A stretch of 63,178 nucleotides of DNA from an uncultured Clostridia bacterium (lineage in GTDB: Bacteria; Bacillota; Clostridia; Oscillospirales; Ruminococcaceae). Where the stretch lies: the NCBI GenBank assembly GCA_947625375.1, contig CANQOC010000014.1:1-63178 (forward strand), written 5' to 3'. The notes beneath the pieces are model-generated. The model saw nothing but the letters and a program-made list of their open reading frames with translations. It ran no database searches and had not been told where the DNA came from. The number at the start of each line of letters is the position of its first letter. Position 1 is the stretch's first letter. Shown here piece by piece: positions 51,401 to 59,940 of the stretch. The position numbers and the translations under genes are program-made.

Positions 51401-51827
51401 GATAATGTGCTTTGCTCGGTTCGAGGACATCTCGGGCGAAATCGAGGTCATCGTCTTCCCGAAGCTATATGAGACCGCCGCGGGTCTTTTACAGCCGGAC
51501 GCAAGGCTTTGTATCGACGGGAAGATATCCTTAAAGGACGAAGAGGACCCCAAAATCCTCGCCGACGCGGTCCTGCCGATTGAAGAGCGGATACTCGGGC
51601 TGTCGAAGAAGTCAATCTGTCTGCGCCTCAATTCCGGCGACAAAGAGCTTATCTCCGCCGTCAGGGAGTATATTTCGCAGCACCCGGGCGCCGCTCGGGC
51701 CGAGGTCTGGCTCGGGGACCTTAAAAAGCTGACCTCGCTTCGCGGGGCACAGGGAATTTCGCTCACCGCGGATACAATTTCCGGACTGATAAAGCTGCTC
51801 GGTCAGCAAAACGTCCGTCTCAAATAA
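48405..51827 (+). CDS. dnaE: DNA polymerase III alpha subunit
   Basis: A 1140-residue replicative polymerase of the DnaE type. The PHP domain opens FVHLHVHSEYSLLDGACRI. The catalytic palm has GPGRGSGAGSLCAYC and MPDFDIDFC with the metal-binding aspartates. The fingers include KKKQSVLEAER and FNKSHAAAYA. A tandem HhH region and an OB fold (MCFARFEDISGEIEVIVFP) follow. Start is TTG with GGGAGGA seven bases upstream, two bases after the whiA stop. Bacillota usually also have PolC, not seen here. Confidence 0.96.
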   Translation: MSDFVHLHVHSEYSLLDGACRIKKLVARAKELGMTALAVTDHGNVYAAIEFYNECKAAGIKPIIGCEVYVAPRSRFDKSGKQDLSPYHLILLCKNEEGYKNLCKLVSRAYTEGFYNRPRIDFELLKEYSGGLVCMSACLAGEVARNLSNGDYDGAKETALRYKALFGEDYYIEVQDHGLAEQRQILPYQYRLAGELGIGLCATNDCHYINKTDARAQKLLMCIATNTTESDPDSMYLGSNEFWFKPGEEMELLFAGHPDAIANTKVIADKCNLDFEFGVTKLPGFKAEGVDDNEKYLCGLCEKGFEERYGETPPDGARERLEYELSVITKMGFVNYYLIVWDFIRYARSVGIPVGPGRGSGAGSLCAYCIGITGIDPLKYNLLFERFLNPERVSMPDFDIDFCVERRQEVIDYVKRRYGEDHVAQIITFGTMAAKNAIRDVARAMGLPYNLADRVAKAVPFGMSIRKTIETDAEFRAMYTSDQKVRELLDMAEQVEGMPRHASTHAAGVVITDGPVSDYVPLQTNDGQLVTQYTMTVLERLGLLKIDFLGLRNLTVIRDAEMRIQKSDPAFSVDKIPYDDPGVYKMFARGDTSGIFQFESGGMTSTVVRLVPENLEDLIAVIALYRPGPMDSIPTYIRNRHDPSLVTYKTPLLKPILDVTYGCIVYQEQVMQICRDLAGYSYGRADVVRRAMAKKKQSVLEAERRAFVFGDETTLGCVNNGISEKTANELFDEMMSFASYAFNKSHAAAYATVAYQTAYLKLHYFKEYMAALLTSVLDSASKITEYAEECESKGVHILGPDINLSGEGFTVTDGGIRFGLLAIKNLGRGVIENAAAERAENGDFTSLYDFISRMYGRELNSRAVESLIMSGAFDSFPENRREMLQNYDLIMSAVADSKRENIDGQLNLFSETAEASAPAIPHSDEYPFAELLEMEKETLGVYVSGHPLSEYSPWLHAAGMTTVRHIYESAEAGSASDKKSVGIFAIFRSKKMFTTKSGGIMCFARFEDISGEIEVIVFPKLYETAAGLLQPDARLCIDGKISLKDEEDPKILADAVLPIEERILGLSKKSICLRLNSGDKELISAVREYISQHPGAARAEVWLGDLKKLTSLRGAQGISLTADTISGLIKLLGQQNVRLK

Positions 51828-51845
51828 AATCAAGGAGGAATTTCA

Positions 51846-53357
51846 ATGAAAATCAGAATTTTACCGCTTCTTCTTGCCGCCGCGATGCTTTTGTGCACCG
51901 CCTGTGAAAAGACGACGATTGACGCCAGCTTCGGCGACAAGAGGAAGAGCTTCAACGACCTCGTTATTCCCGAAACCGTCGAGCTCAGCAGCGTCACGGA
52001 GGGCGGAAACACAGTGTCGCAGGAGATTCCCGCTTCCGAAGCCGTCCTGACCGGCGGCGCGGTCCTTGCGGGCGAAAAAATCACCGGAATGAACAATCCC
52101 GGCGACTCAATCACCTATAAGGTCAGCGTCCCCGTCGGCGGGTTCTTTGACCTGACCTTTGAACAGAACGGCGACGGCAACCGCGTGAATAACGTCGCTG
52201 TCGACGGTGTGAAGATTGCGGAAATCACCCCGGACGAGCCTGTTGCGAAGCTTGTCCGCCTCGAAACCGGCGACCATGAAATCACTCTTACGCCGTCATG
52301 GGGCTGGGTCGAATTCGGAAAGCTGACCCTCGACCCGACCGAGACCGACTACGCCGGACTCTATAACGTCACCGCCGGACTCTCGAACGAAAACGCCGAC
52401 GAGCACACTAAAATGCTCTATAACTTCCTCTGTGACATCTACGGGAAGTACACCCTCTCGGGACAGTACACGAGCGAGGGACGCGAGTCGGCCGAATACA
52501 AGGCGATAACCGAGGCGACGGGGGAGAGCTTTGCGGTCCTCGGCCTCGACATCGGCAACTATACGCACACCGCGACCGCAAACGGCAGCGAGTGCAAGGC
52601 GGTCGAATACGCCCACGACTGGTACTATAACGCCGGCGGAATCGTAACGGTGTGCTGGCACTGGCTGAGTCCTATCGCAAATGTCGCCGACGGAAGACAG
52701 TGGTGGGAGTCATTCAGGTCCGAGGCGTCGACAATCGACCTCGATACCGTCATGAACGGCGGCGACGAGCGCACCTATGATAAGCTTATGGACGACATCG
52801 ACGACATTGCCGAACAGCTTAAGCGGCTCCAGGAGGACGGCGTCCCGATAATCTTCCGCCCGCTCCACGAGGGCTCCGGCGGCTGGTTCTGGTGGGGAAA
52901 CTGTCAGCCTGACAGCTATATAAAGCTCTGGCGCACCTTATACGAAAAGCTCACGGTTGAGCACGGTCTGAACAACCTCATCTGGCTCTGGAACGGACAG
53001 GACGCCGACTGGTACCCCGGCGACGACGTCGTCGACATGGTCGGCTGGGACATCTATCCGGGTGAGCACGAATACGGCAGCTTCAGCTCGACCTTCGCCA
53101 AGTGCGCCGACTGCTTCGGCGAGAACAAGCTTATAACCCTCTCCGAGAACGGCTGTGTAATGGACCCCGACCTCGTTTATGCCGACAACGCCCGCTGGCT
53201 CTTCTGGGGAACATGGGGCGGTGAATTCGCCGTCGACGGCTCCGGCCGCCTGAGCGAGCAGTACACCGAGCTCGACATGCTCAAAAAGGCGTACTCGAGC
53301 GACCGCACCCTCACCCTTGACGAGCTCCCGAACCTAAGAAAATACAGGATTGAGTGA
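51846..53357 (+). CDS. Secreted GH26 beta-mannanase-like lipoprotein with N-terminal carbohydrate-binding domain
   Basis: A 503-residue surface lipoprotein predicted to cut beta-mannan. The signal ends with Cys20 in LCTAC. Residues about 60-165 form a beta-sandwich resembling mannan-binding CBM families (GGFFDLTFEQNGDGN, SWGWVEFGKLTLDP). The GH26 barrel follows with acid/base Glu342 in FRPLHEGSGGWFWWG and nucleophile Glu434 in TLSENG; VCWHWLSP is also typical. AAGGAGG precedes the ATG. It fits a plant-fibre-degrading lifestyle together with the GH3 and GH27 enzymes. Confidence 0.92.
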   Translation: MKIRILPLLLAAAMLLCTACEKTTIDASFGDKRKSFNDLVIPETVELSSVTEGGNTVSQEIPASEAVLTGGAVLAGEKITGMNNPGDSITYKVSVPVGGFFDLTFEQNGDGNRVNNVAVDGVKIAEITPDEPVAKLVRLETGDHEITLTPSWGWVEFGKLTLDPTETDYAGLYNVTAGLSNENADEHTKMLYNFLCDIYGKYTLSGQYTSEGRESAEYKAITEATGESFAVLGLDIGNYTHTATANGSECKAVEYAHDWYYNAGGIVTVCWHWLSPIANVADGRQWWESFRSEASTIDLDTVMNGGDERTYDKLMDDIDDIAEQLKRLQEDGVPIIFRPLHEGSGGWFWWGNCQPDSYIKLWRTLYEKLTVEHGLNNLIWLWNGQDADWYPGDDVVDMVGWDIYPGEHEYGSFSSTFAKCADCFGENKLITLSENGCVMDPDLVYADNARWLFWGTWGGEFAVDGSGRLSEQYTELDMLKKAYSSDRTLTLDELPNLRKYRIE

Positions 53358-53374
53358 CATAGGTCATAAAAACG

Positions 53375-53407
53375 CCCTCTTCCGAATCCGGAAGAGGGAT
53401 ATTTTTT
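53375..53407. terminator. Bidirectional terminator between convergent genes
   Basis: A perfect 10-base-pair stem (CCCTCTTCCG at 53375-53384 with 53389-53398) and an AATC loop, A-rich before and T-rich after. It separates the GH26 gene from the minus-strand gene that ends at 53406. Confidence 0.9.
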
Positions 53408-54224
53408 ATCCTATCCTCAAGAACCTCAGATAGTTTTTCTCCTTCATCTGCTGAACCGTCGACGTTCGCCATTCGCCGTCGCCGAAGGTATAGGTGATTG
53501 TGTCCTCGTCAATCCAGCGGATATCAGGAGTGACGCCGCTGGCGTTGTGAATCGCGACGCGCGTCGTATACCCGACCTCGACGAGCGTGAAATACCTGTA
53601 CTCGATGTCAAGGTCGTTCGGCTCGACGATAATTATCACGCGGCCGCGCGCGTTGTCCTGTACGTCCTCGATATAATAGCGGTACTTTCCGCCGGGCGAG
53701 ACGCATGCCGCGTTAAGGTTGTCAATCTTCGCCATGTCATAGTTTGCGGCAATCTCGGCCGGGGTGTTCACGTCAAGCCTTGTCTCGACCGACGACCCGC
53801 CGAAAAGTGTGCATGCGACCGCGAAGGCGACAAGTCCGACGACATATAAAAGAATGTATACCGTTCCCATGATGACCTTTGTCGATTCGCCGGCTGTGCA
53901 GGCAAAGAACATTATTATTCCGACTGCGAGCGGCGGGACGAATATTTCGGGGCGCGACACGTTAAAGAGAATCAGCAAAAATACCGGCAGCAGCAGCGCC
54001 ATTGCGAAAATCCTTGTCGGAAGCTCCTTTCTGGTGTAAAGCATCAGCACAAGGAAGATTACGCTCGCCGCGATATAGATTATCTCGAACGCGCGCTCGT
54101 TTCTGAATCGGATTTCATATAAAAATGTCCAGTACGCGAGCAGCGTTATAAGTCCGAGATACGCCGCTGTGAGAAGCGATATCCCGAGCTTGAAGAATTT
54201 GTTTGAAAGAATTGTCTTCTGCAT
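53406..54224 (-). CDS. Membrane protein with C-terminal soluble domain, unknown function
   Basis: A 272-residue protein. Five or so hydrophobic helices occupy residues 10-150; a ~120-residue soluble domain follows (CVSPGGKYRYYIEDVQDN, RWIDEDTITYTFGDGEWR). The latter resembles short beta-rich domains found in other Bacillota hypothetical proteins. GGAGG precedes the ATG. It lies 23 bases after lepA on the same strand and is probably co-transcribed. No function can be assigned. Confidence 0.75.
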   Translation of the reverse strand: MQKTILSNKFFKLGISLLTAAYLGLITLLAYWTFLYEIRFRNERAFEIIYIAASVIFLVLMLYTRKELPTRIFAMALLLPVFLLILFNVSRPEIFVPPLAVGIIMFFACTAGESTKVIMGTVYILLYVVGLVAFAVACTLFGGSSVETRLDVNTPAEIAANYDMAKIDNLNAACVSPGGKYRYYIEDVQDNARGRVIIIVEPNDLDIEYRYFTLVEVGYTTRVAIHNASGVTPDIRWIDEDTITYTFGDGEWRTSTVQQMKEKNYLRFLRIG

Positions 54225-54247
54225 ATTATAACCTCCGGATAGTAAGC

Positions 54248-56050
54248 TCAGCTGTCAAGCTTCAGGACGCTCATAAACGCCTCCTGCGGCACCTCGACCG
54301 TGCCGAGCTGTCTCATGCGCTTCTTGCCCTCTTTTTGCTTTTCCAAAAGCTTCTTTTTGCGGGTGACGTCGCCGCCGTAGCACTTTGCGAGGACGTCCTT
54401 GCGGTATGCCTTGACCGTCTCCCTCGCGATGATTTTTCCGCCGATTGCCGCCTGAATCGGGACCTCGAAAAGCTGACGCGGAATGTTCTCCTTAAGCTTT
54501 TCGCATAGCCGCCGAGCGCGGTTATACGCCCTGTCAGAATGGACGATAAACGAAAGCGCGTCGACGATTTCGCCGTTCAGAAGAAGGTCGAGCTTTACCA
54601 GCTTCGACGGCGCATATCCGAGCATCTCGTAGTCGTACGAAGCATATCCCTTTGTGCGCGACTTAAGGGTGTCGAAAAAGTCGTATATGACCTCGTTAAG
54701 CGGAAGCTCATAGTGAATGTCGACCCTCTTGTCGTCGATATATTTCATGTCCTTAAAGACTCCGCGCCGCTCCTGACAAAGCTCCATCACGTTCCCGACG
54801 TAGTCGGAGGGGGAGAAGATATGCGCGTTTATAATCGGCTCTTCGGCGAGCTGAATCTGTCCCGGGTCGGGATAGTTCGTCGGGTTGTCGATATATCTGA
54901 CCTCGCCGTTCGTCATCGTAACCTTATATATAACCGACGGCGCAGTCGTTATAAGGTCAAGGTTATATTCCCGCTCGAGACGCTCCTGGATAATGTCCAT
55001 GTGCAAAAGGCCGAGAAAACCGCACCTGAATCCGAAGCCGAGCGCAACCGACGTCTCGGGTTCAAAGGTCAGCGAGGCGTCGTTCAGCTGAAGCTTTTCG
55101 AGCGCGTCCTTAAGGTCACCGTATTTTGCCCCGTCGGCGGGATATATCCCCGAAAATACCATCGACTGAACATTTCTGTATCCCGGCAGAGCCTCGTCAC
55201 AGGGCTCGAGCGCGTTTGTGACAGTGTCGCCGACCTTTGTGTCCGAAATGCTCTTGATTGACGCGGTGATATAGCCGACCTCGCCGGCCCTGAGCTCCTG
55301 CGACGGAATAAGCTCCATCGCGCCCATATAGCCGATTTCGACCGTCTGGAAGACCGCGCCGGTCGCCATAAGCTTAATCTGGTCGCCGGTCCGAAGCGTT
55401 CCCTCTTTTACGCGCACATAGATGATTACGCCCTTGTACGGGTCATAGACGCTGTCGAAAATAAGGCATTTAAGCGGAGCATTCGGGTCGCCCTTCGGCG
55501 GCGGGACGTCGGTTATGACGCGTTCGAGCACCTCGCGGATATTTATTCCCTGTTTTGCCGAAATTCTCGGGGCGTCCTCTGCCGGAAGACCGATTACGTT
55601 CTCGATTTCCGCGATGACCCCCTCGGGATTCGCGCTCGGCAGGTCGATTTTGTTGATGACCGGCATGACCTCGAGGTCGTGCTCAATCGCGAGATAGGTG
55701 TTCGCAAGGGTCTGCGCCTCAATTCCCTGTGACGCGTCGACGACTAAAATTGCGCCCTCACACGCCGCCAGCGACCGCGAGACCTCGTAGTTAAAGTCGA
55801 CGTGCCCGGGGGTGTCGATGAGGTTGAAGATATAGTCTTCGCCGTTTTCGGCATGATATTTAAGCCGGACCGCCCTCGCCTTAATGGTGATGCCGCGCTC
55901 CCGCTCGATGTCCATGTTGTCGAGGAGCTGTTCCTCCATATCGCGCTTCGCGACCGTCTCTGTCAGCTCCAAAATCCTGTCGGCAAGCGTCGACTTGCCG
56001 TGGTCGATATGTGCAATTATGCAAAAGTTGCGAATATTTTCCTGTTTCAT
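54248..56050 (-). CDS. lepA: Elongation factor 4 (LepA)
   Basis: A 600-residue ribosome-bound GTPase. G1 is [14 protein letters not shown]2 GITIKAR, G3 DTPGHVDF and G4 [24 protein letters not shown] and the C-terminal [23 protein letters not shown] are specific to LepA. It back-translocates or re-sets stalled ribosomes. GGAG precedes the ATG, with a TTTACA/TACAAT promoter. Confidence 0.97.
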   Translation of the reverse strand: MKQENIRNFCIIAHIDHGKSTLADRILELTETVAKRDMEEQLLDNMDIERERGITIKARAVRLKYHAENGEDYIFNLIDTPGHVDFNYEVSRSLAACEGAILVVDASQGIEAQTLANTYLAIEHDLEVMPVINKIDLPSANPEGVIAEIENVIGLPAEDAPRISAKQGINIREVLERVITDVPPPKGDPNAPLKCLIFDSVYDPYKGVIIYVRVKEGTLRTGDQIKLMATGAVFQTVEIGYMGAMELIPSQELRAGEVGYITASIKSISDTKVGDTVTNALEPCDEALPGYRNVQSMVFSGIYPADGAKYGDLKDALEKLQLNDASLTFEPETSVALGFGFRCGFLGLLHMDIIQERLEREYNLDLITTAPSVIYKVTMTNGEVRYIDNPTNYPDPGQIQLAEEPIINAHIFSPSDYVGNVMELCQERRGVFKDMKYIDDKRVDIHYELPLNEVIYDFFDTLKSRTKGYASYDYEMLGYAPSKLVKLDLLLNGEIVDALSFIVHSDRAYNRARRLCEKLKENIPRQLFEVPIQAAIGGKIIARETVKAYRKDVLAKCYGGDVTRKKKLLEKQKEGKKRMRQLGTVEVPQEAFMSVLKLDS

Positions 56051-56089
56051 CTTCGTCTCCGAAATAGTAATCTGTTTCTAATCCCACTC

Positions 56090-56118
56090 ATTGTACCACA
56101 CTTTTCAGAAAATGTAAA
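56090..56118 (-). promoter_or_regulatory. Promoter of lepA
   Basis: Minus strand TTTACA (56118-56113), 17 bases, TACAAT (56095-56090), with TGG before the -10. Confidence 0.65.
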
Positions 56119-56150
56119 GACCGCGATTAGATGTGGCCGTAACGGCCGCA

Positions 56151-56190
56151 TCAGAAGACAGAAGTCAGAAGTCAGAGGTCAGAGTTTAGA
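56151..56190 (+). repeat. Purine-rich dispersed repeat, clearest copy
   Basis: CAGAAGACAGAAGTCAGAAG followed by TCAGAGGTCAGAG: a run of GAAGTCA/GAGGTCA words. A shorter copy follows at 56268-56296, ending in an inverted GTCAGATTTCTGAC. See other copies at 443, 5913, 12275 and 61530. Confidence 0.65.
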
Positions 56191-56419
56191 TGTGCCGCCT
56201 TTCGGCGGCGGATTTAAGTGTAGAGGATAATGCGTGCGGAATGGGCACACCCGATAGAGGGTAGATGATTAGAGGATAGAAGTCAGATTTCTGACTGCGG
56301 CGCCTTTTGTAACAAATTTAAATTTTGAAAATAATGCGTGCGGAATGGACGCTCCCGGGACAGCTGCGCCGGCGTGATTATGATTATTCCGTGTAGGGAT
56401 TAGCGACCGCGGTGCCCCC

Positions 56420-56528
56420 GGGCGCAGCCGGCGCGCGAAGCGCGCAAACGGAATGAAGCAGGAAAATCCTAAGGGATTATTCTGCTTCATTTCGTTCCGA
56501 CCGCCTGACGGCGGTCGCGGCTGCGCCC
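56420..56528. repeat. Cloverleaf-like palindromic element, copy 2
   Basis: Outer stem: 11 perfect pairs between 56420-56430 (GGGCGCAGCCG) and 56518-56528. Hairpin 1 is GCGCGC-GAA-GCGCGC at 56431-56445, identical to copy 1. Hairpin 2 pairs 56447-56469 with 56474-56496 with one mismatch and two wobble pairs and a TAAG loop. Hairpin 3 is CGACCGCC-TGAC-GGCGGTCG at 56498-56517. The paired bases of hairpins 2 and 3 differ from copy 1 but complementarity is kept. Both copies stand at the edge of a composite repeat array. Confidence 0.8.
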
Positions 56529-56559
56529 TCCGTTGTTTCTATCGCAGACAGCCGGAGCG

Positions 56560-57583
56560 AGCACACCCCTCCCCGTCGGGGAGGCAAACGACGCAATACA
56601 CTTTGATATAACTAACACTTTTAGTGAGCGTCGTTGTGTGTTTCGCTTCGCTCACACCGAACTAAGTCAGTCAGGTAACAAGTGGGGGATATGGCGTAAT
56701 CACGTCACCGTTAAGGTGACGCGATAAGCCGTCCGCCAACGGCGGACTCCTTATTGCAAAAGTGCGGCGCCATCGCAAATTTCCCTCGCCGTTAGGCAGC
56801 ACTCAAAGCCTTAGCTGTGCATAACCCCCTCCCATGTGGGAGGGGGCAGGGGGAGAGAGTATAAAAATAGTATGAGCGCAGCGAATTCCTTATAGCAAGG
56901 TAGGGCACCGCTCACGCTTTTAATATACCTGTGCAAGTGTCCTCCTTGCCAAGTACCACTCCCCTTGAGGGGAGTGGTCGCGCCGTTCACGAACGTGAAC
57001 GGCCGGGTGTGGGGTGGAACCCCCTCTCTCTCCCCGAGGGAGAGGGGGCAGGGGGTGTGGAAGAAAAAAGAGCGGGGAAACATCAAAGATGATGTGCTTA
57101 GCGACTGTCGCAAAGTAGACATATAGCAAAGCATAACGCCAGACAAAATTTCCCCCGCCGTCAGGCGGCAATCCAAACTTAGGCGACGCATAATCCCCTC
57201 CCATGTGGGAGGGGGCAGGGGGTGGGAGTCTAAAAACAGCATGAGCGAAGCGAATACCTTTTTATCAAAAGTATGGTACCGGCACTACTTATTACTAACG
57301 CGCGCATATGGCCTCCCCGTCAGTTACTAAAAAATGTATTCGCTTCGCGAATTCCTTTTTCGTCAGTGTGGCGCACGCTCTTTTTTACTTTAACGCGCAC
57401 AAGTGTCCTTCCGATGTCGGCTATTCCAAATCCCGTCCGCCGCATGGCGGACTCCTTTAATAAAGTCGAAGGCGCACGCTTTGTTATATTATACTTGCGC
57501 AAGTTTCCTCCCACCTCCCTCCCCTTGAGGGGAGGGCCGGGGAGGGGTGACTAAAGATAGCATGAGCGAAGCGAATACCTTTT
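56560..57583. repeat. Composite intergenic repeat array, region 2
   Basis: Apart from the cloverleaf, 56051-57754 has no credible gene. Beta modules lie at about 56824, 56956, 57020, 57195 and 57517; alpha modules at about 56867, 57236, 57335 and 57556. A block with CGTCACC-GTTA-AGGTGACG and GATAAGCCGTCCGCC (56703-56738) matches 543-582 of region 1. A perfect inverted repeat, GCCGTTCACG-AA-CGTGAACGGC (56982-57003), is inserted after one beta unit. The G-rich tails (for example GGGGGCAGGGGGTGGG) could fold as G-quadruplexes. Confidence 0.8.
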
Positions 57584-57681
57584 ATTGCTCAGTGACAGTG
57601 TCTCCGCAAATTATCTGCAACGCTCGCAAGCTTCTCCCCCATGATAAATTTATGAAAAAACTATGAAATCGCGCAAATATG

Positions 57682-57710
57682 TTTGCATTTCTCAAAAAAA
57701 GTGCTATACT
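57682..57710 (+). promoter_or_regulatory. Promoter of the RING/zinc-ribbon gene
   Basis: TTTGCA (57682-57687), 17 bases, TATACT (57705-57710) with an extended TGC. Confidence 0.7.
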
Positions 57711-57754
57711 GATAGTAATGCGTTAAAAGCATATATTACCATCGGAGGTTTACT

Positions 57755-58693
57755 ATGCCCAAATATATAGGTCAGAAGTGCATTTCCTGCGGAAAAACCT
57801 TTGCCGAAGGCGACGACATCGTCGTCTGCCCCGAGTGCGGCTCGCCGTATCACCGCGAGTGCTATAAAAACGAGGGAAAGTGCGTCAACTTTACACTTCA
57901 CGAGCTCAACCGCGAGTGGCAGCCTGCGGTTATCCCCGTGACGGCCGAGGAACCGACCGAGCGCGTATGCGCCAACTGCGGCGAGAAGAACTCTCCCGAC
58001 GCCTCTTTCTGCAAAAACTGCGGCGTCCCTCTCGGCGCGACTCCGCCGACCACCGCTCCTAAAGTCCAAGGCGGAATTCCCGGCACCCCTGCCGACCGGC
58101 AGTACGGACTCCCGCCGTTCGTGAACGTCAGCACCGTCTCCGCCGACACCGACGTCGACGGCAACACGGTGGGGGAGTATTCCGACTACGTCGGGGCGAA
58201 ATTCTTCTATTATATCCCGAAATTTCTGAGATTTTCAAAGACCGGCTCAAAAATCAGCTTCAATTTCGCCGCGCTCTTCTTCACTCCGTTCTGGTTTGCA
58301 TACCGCAAAATGCCGCTCTACGCGGTCATAACTTGGCTAATCACCGCCGTCACCGCCGTCCCGAGTACGGTTTTATATCTGACACAGCGAATGGGAATGA
58401 CAATCCCTTGGCTCGACACGGTCGGCTTCGCGGTCTTCTATAACCTCAGCTATATCGTCAGCAATATTCTGTCCATAGCCGCGGCGGCGTTCGGGAACTA
58501 CCTTTATTACCGCAAGGCAAAATCCGACATCGACCGCATCAAACAGACTTCTGCCGGACCCGAATCCCTTAAACAGCAGCTTTCGGCGGCGGGCGGAGTC
58601 TCAATCGCCGGCGTCTGGGCAATAGTCGGCCTGACCGTCGTCTTCTCGTTCATAATGACAATGGTCTTCGGTCTCGGTTCGCCGACCCTTTAA
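57755..58693 (+). CDS. Membrane protein with RING-like and zinc-ribbon domains
   Basis: A 312-residue protein. Residues 5-45 hold a RING-like treble-metal motif: CISCGKTF, VVCPECGSPYHRECYK and C near 43. Residues about 70-95 are a zinc ribbon (CANCGEKNSPDASFCKNCG). After a linker, about four hydrophobic helices fill 150-300, in the manner of DUF2628 proteins. Prokaryotic RING-like proteins of this kind are of unknown function; a role in membrane-protein quality control or protein interaction is possible. GGAGG site and own promoter. Confidence 0.85.
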   Translation: MPKYIGQKCISCGKTFAEGDDIVVCPECGSPYHRECYKNEGKCVNFTLHELNREWQPAVIPVTAEEPTERVCANCGEKNSPDASFCKNCGVPLGATPPTTAPKVQGGIPGTPADRQYGLPPFVNVSTVSADTDVDGNTVGEYSDYVGAKFFYYIPKFLRFSKTGSKISFNFAALFFTPFWFAYRKMPLYAVITWLITAVTAVPSTVLYLTQRMGMTIPWLDTVGFAVFYNLSYIVSNILSIAAAAFGNYLYYRKAKSDIDRIKQTSAGPESLKQQLSAAGGVSIAGVWAIVGLTVVFSFIMTMVFGLGSPTL

Positions 58694-58726
58694 GGCTGAT
58701 TTTTCCGAAAAATTTCTTCAAATCAC

Positions 58727-58755
58727 TTGACAATCGCGTCGCGTGCTGATATAAT
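58727..58755 (+). promoter_or_regulatory. Consensus promoter of rpsF-ssb-rpsR
   Basis: TTGACA (58727-58732), 17 bases, TATAAT (58750-58755): a perfect consensus promoter. The leader of about 50 bases to rpsF is where S6:S18 autoregulatory RNA can occur in bacteria; no such fold was verified. Confidence 0.85.
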
Positions 58756-58812
58756 TCTAATGTTATCCTTGTCCGTGATAAACGCGGACTGAATCCAGAA
58801 GGAGGTGCGATT

Positions 58813-59106
58813 ATGGCAAAACTCAAGGGAAGCTACGAATCAATGATAGTGCTTTCAGTGAAGGACGGAGACGAAGCCGTTGCGGCTTTGGTACAGAAGT
58901 TCAAGGACCTTATCGAATCCAACGCCGAGTTGACCAATGTCGACGAATGGGGCAAGAGAAAGCTCGCATACGACATCAACTACGAGTCCGAGGGTTACTA
59001 CGTCATCTTTAACTTCGAGTCCAAGCCCGATTTTCCGGCTGAGCTCACCCGTGTCCTTAACATCACCGACGGCGTCCTGCGCTCCATAGTCATCTCTAAG
59101 GAATAA
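58813..59106 (+). CDS. rpsF: 30S ribosomal protein S6
   Basis: A 97-residue S6 protein that pairs with S18 in the small subunit platform. YESMIVLSV, DEWGKRKLAYDINYESEGYY and LRSIV are family features. AAGGAGG precedes the ATG. First gene of the conserved rpsF-ssb-rpsR operon. Confidence 0.97.
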   Translation: MAKLKGSYESMIVLSVKDGDEAVAALVQKFKDLIESNAELTNVDEWGKRKLAYDINYESEGYYVIFNFESKPDFPAELTRVLNITDGVLRSIVISKE

Positions 59107-59136
59107 GGCGTCAAAACTGACGAAAGGGGAATTCCA

Positions 59137-59637
59137 ATGCTGAACAGAGTCATACTGATGGGAAGAATCACCCAAGACCTCGAGCTTAAAACAACTCAGT
59201 CGGGCGTAAGCGTTCTGTCATTTACGATAGCGGTCGACCGCAACTATGCCAGACAGGGCGAAGAAAGACAGACCGATTTTATCGACTGTGTTGCATGGCG
59301 TCAACAGGCTGAGTTTATAAACAGATATTTCGGCAAAGGAAGAATGATAGCCGTTGAGGGAAGTCTTCAAAAGCGTTCTTATGACGCAAAAGACGGCTCT
59401 AAGCGTTGGGTGACCGAGGTTGTTGTAGACAGTGTGTCCTTTACCGGCGAACGCGCCCAGCAAAGCGGCGACAGCAGCTACAGCTATCAGAACCGCGACT
59501 CGCAGCAAAGAAGCTATGCCCCTCCGCGTCAGCAGGAACCGCAGCACACCTATAACGAGCCCGACAACAAGGCTATATCAATAGGCGGCTTGGACGACTT
59601 TGAAGAGATACTGAGCGACGACGGAGTACCGTTCTGA
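59137..59637 (+). CDS. ssb: Single-stranded DNA-binding protein
   Basis: A 166-residue SSB. The OB fold spans about 1-110 ([41 protein letters not shown]). A Gln/Tyr-rich disordered linker follows and the acidic tip ends DDGVPF, the usual partner-binding tail. Sits between rpsF and rpsR as in most bacteria. Confidence 0.97.
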   Translation: MLNRVILMGRITQDLELKTTQSGVSVLSFTIAVDRNYARQGEERQTDFIDCVAWRQQAEFINRYFGKGRMIAVEGSLQKRSYDAKDGSKRWVTEVVVDSVSFTGERAQQSGDSSYSYQNRDSQQRSYAPPRQQEPQHTYNEPDNKAISIGGLDDFEEILSDDGVPF

Positions 59638-59659
59638 ACTACTGAAAGGAGAAATTATC

Positions 59660-59899
59660 ATGGAGAGAACCAACGACAGACCCGTCAGGAAATCCCGCAA
59701 GAAGGTCTGTATGTTCTGCGTTGACAGAGCCGAAACCATCGACTACAAAGACACCGCAAAGCTCCGCAAGTGCATGACCGAGCGCGCGAAGATTCTTCCC
59801 CGCCGCGTCACCGGAACCTGTGCCTATCATCAGCGCGAACTCACCAAGGCGATAAAGAGAGCCCGCTACTGCGCGCTTCTCCCTTATTCCGCCGACTAA
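59660..59899 (+). CDS. rpsR: 30S ribosomal protein S18
   Basis: A 79-residue S18. [17 protein letters not shown] keeps a Cys pair of the zinc-binding (C+) type in part, and [20 protein letters not shown] and ARYCALLPY are family signatures. Last gene of the operon, before a bidirectional terminator. Confidence 0.97.
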   Translation: MERTNDRPVRKSRKKVCMFCVDRAETIDYKDTAKLRKCMTERAKILPRRVTGTCAYHQRELTKAIKRARYCALLPYSAD

Positions 59900-59902
59900 T
59901 AC

Positions 59903-59940
59903 GAAAAAAATTTGACCCCGCCTTCCGACGGGGTCTTTTC
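59903..59940. terminator. Bidirectional terminator between rpsR and the XRE gene
   Basis: A seven-base stem GACCCCG (59914-59920)/CGGGGTC (59929-59935) is flanked by an A7 run and a TTTT run, so it serves both converging transcripts. Confidence 0.85.

Noticed and set aside
482..57583. CRISPR array in the repeat regions
   Set aside because: Repeats are of several types with irregular spacing and variable sequence, and no cas gene is present.
330..57583. Insertion sequence or integron site
   Set aside because: No transposase or integrase frame, no target-site duplication recognised, and no attC-like conserved core sites.
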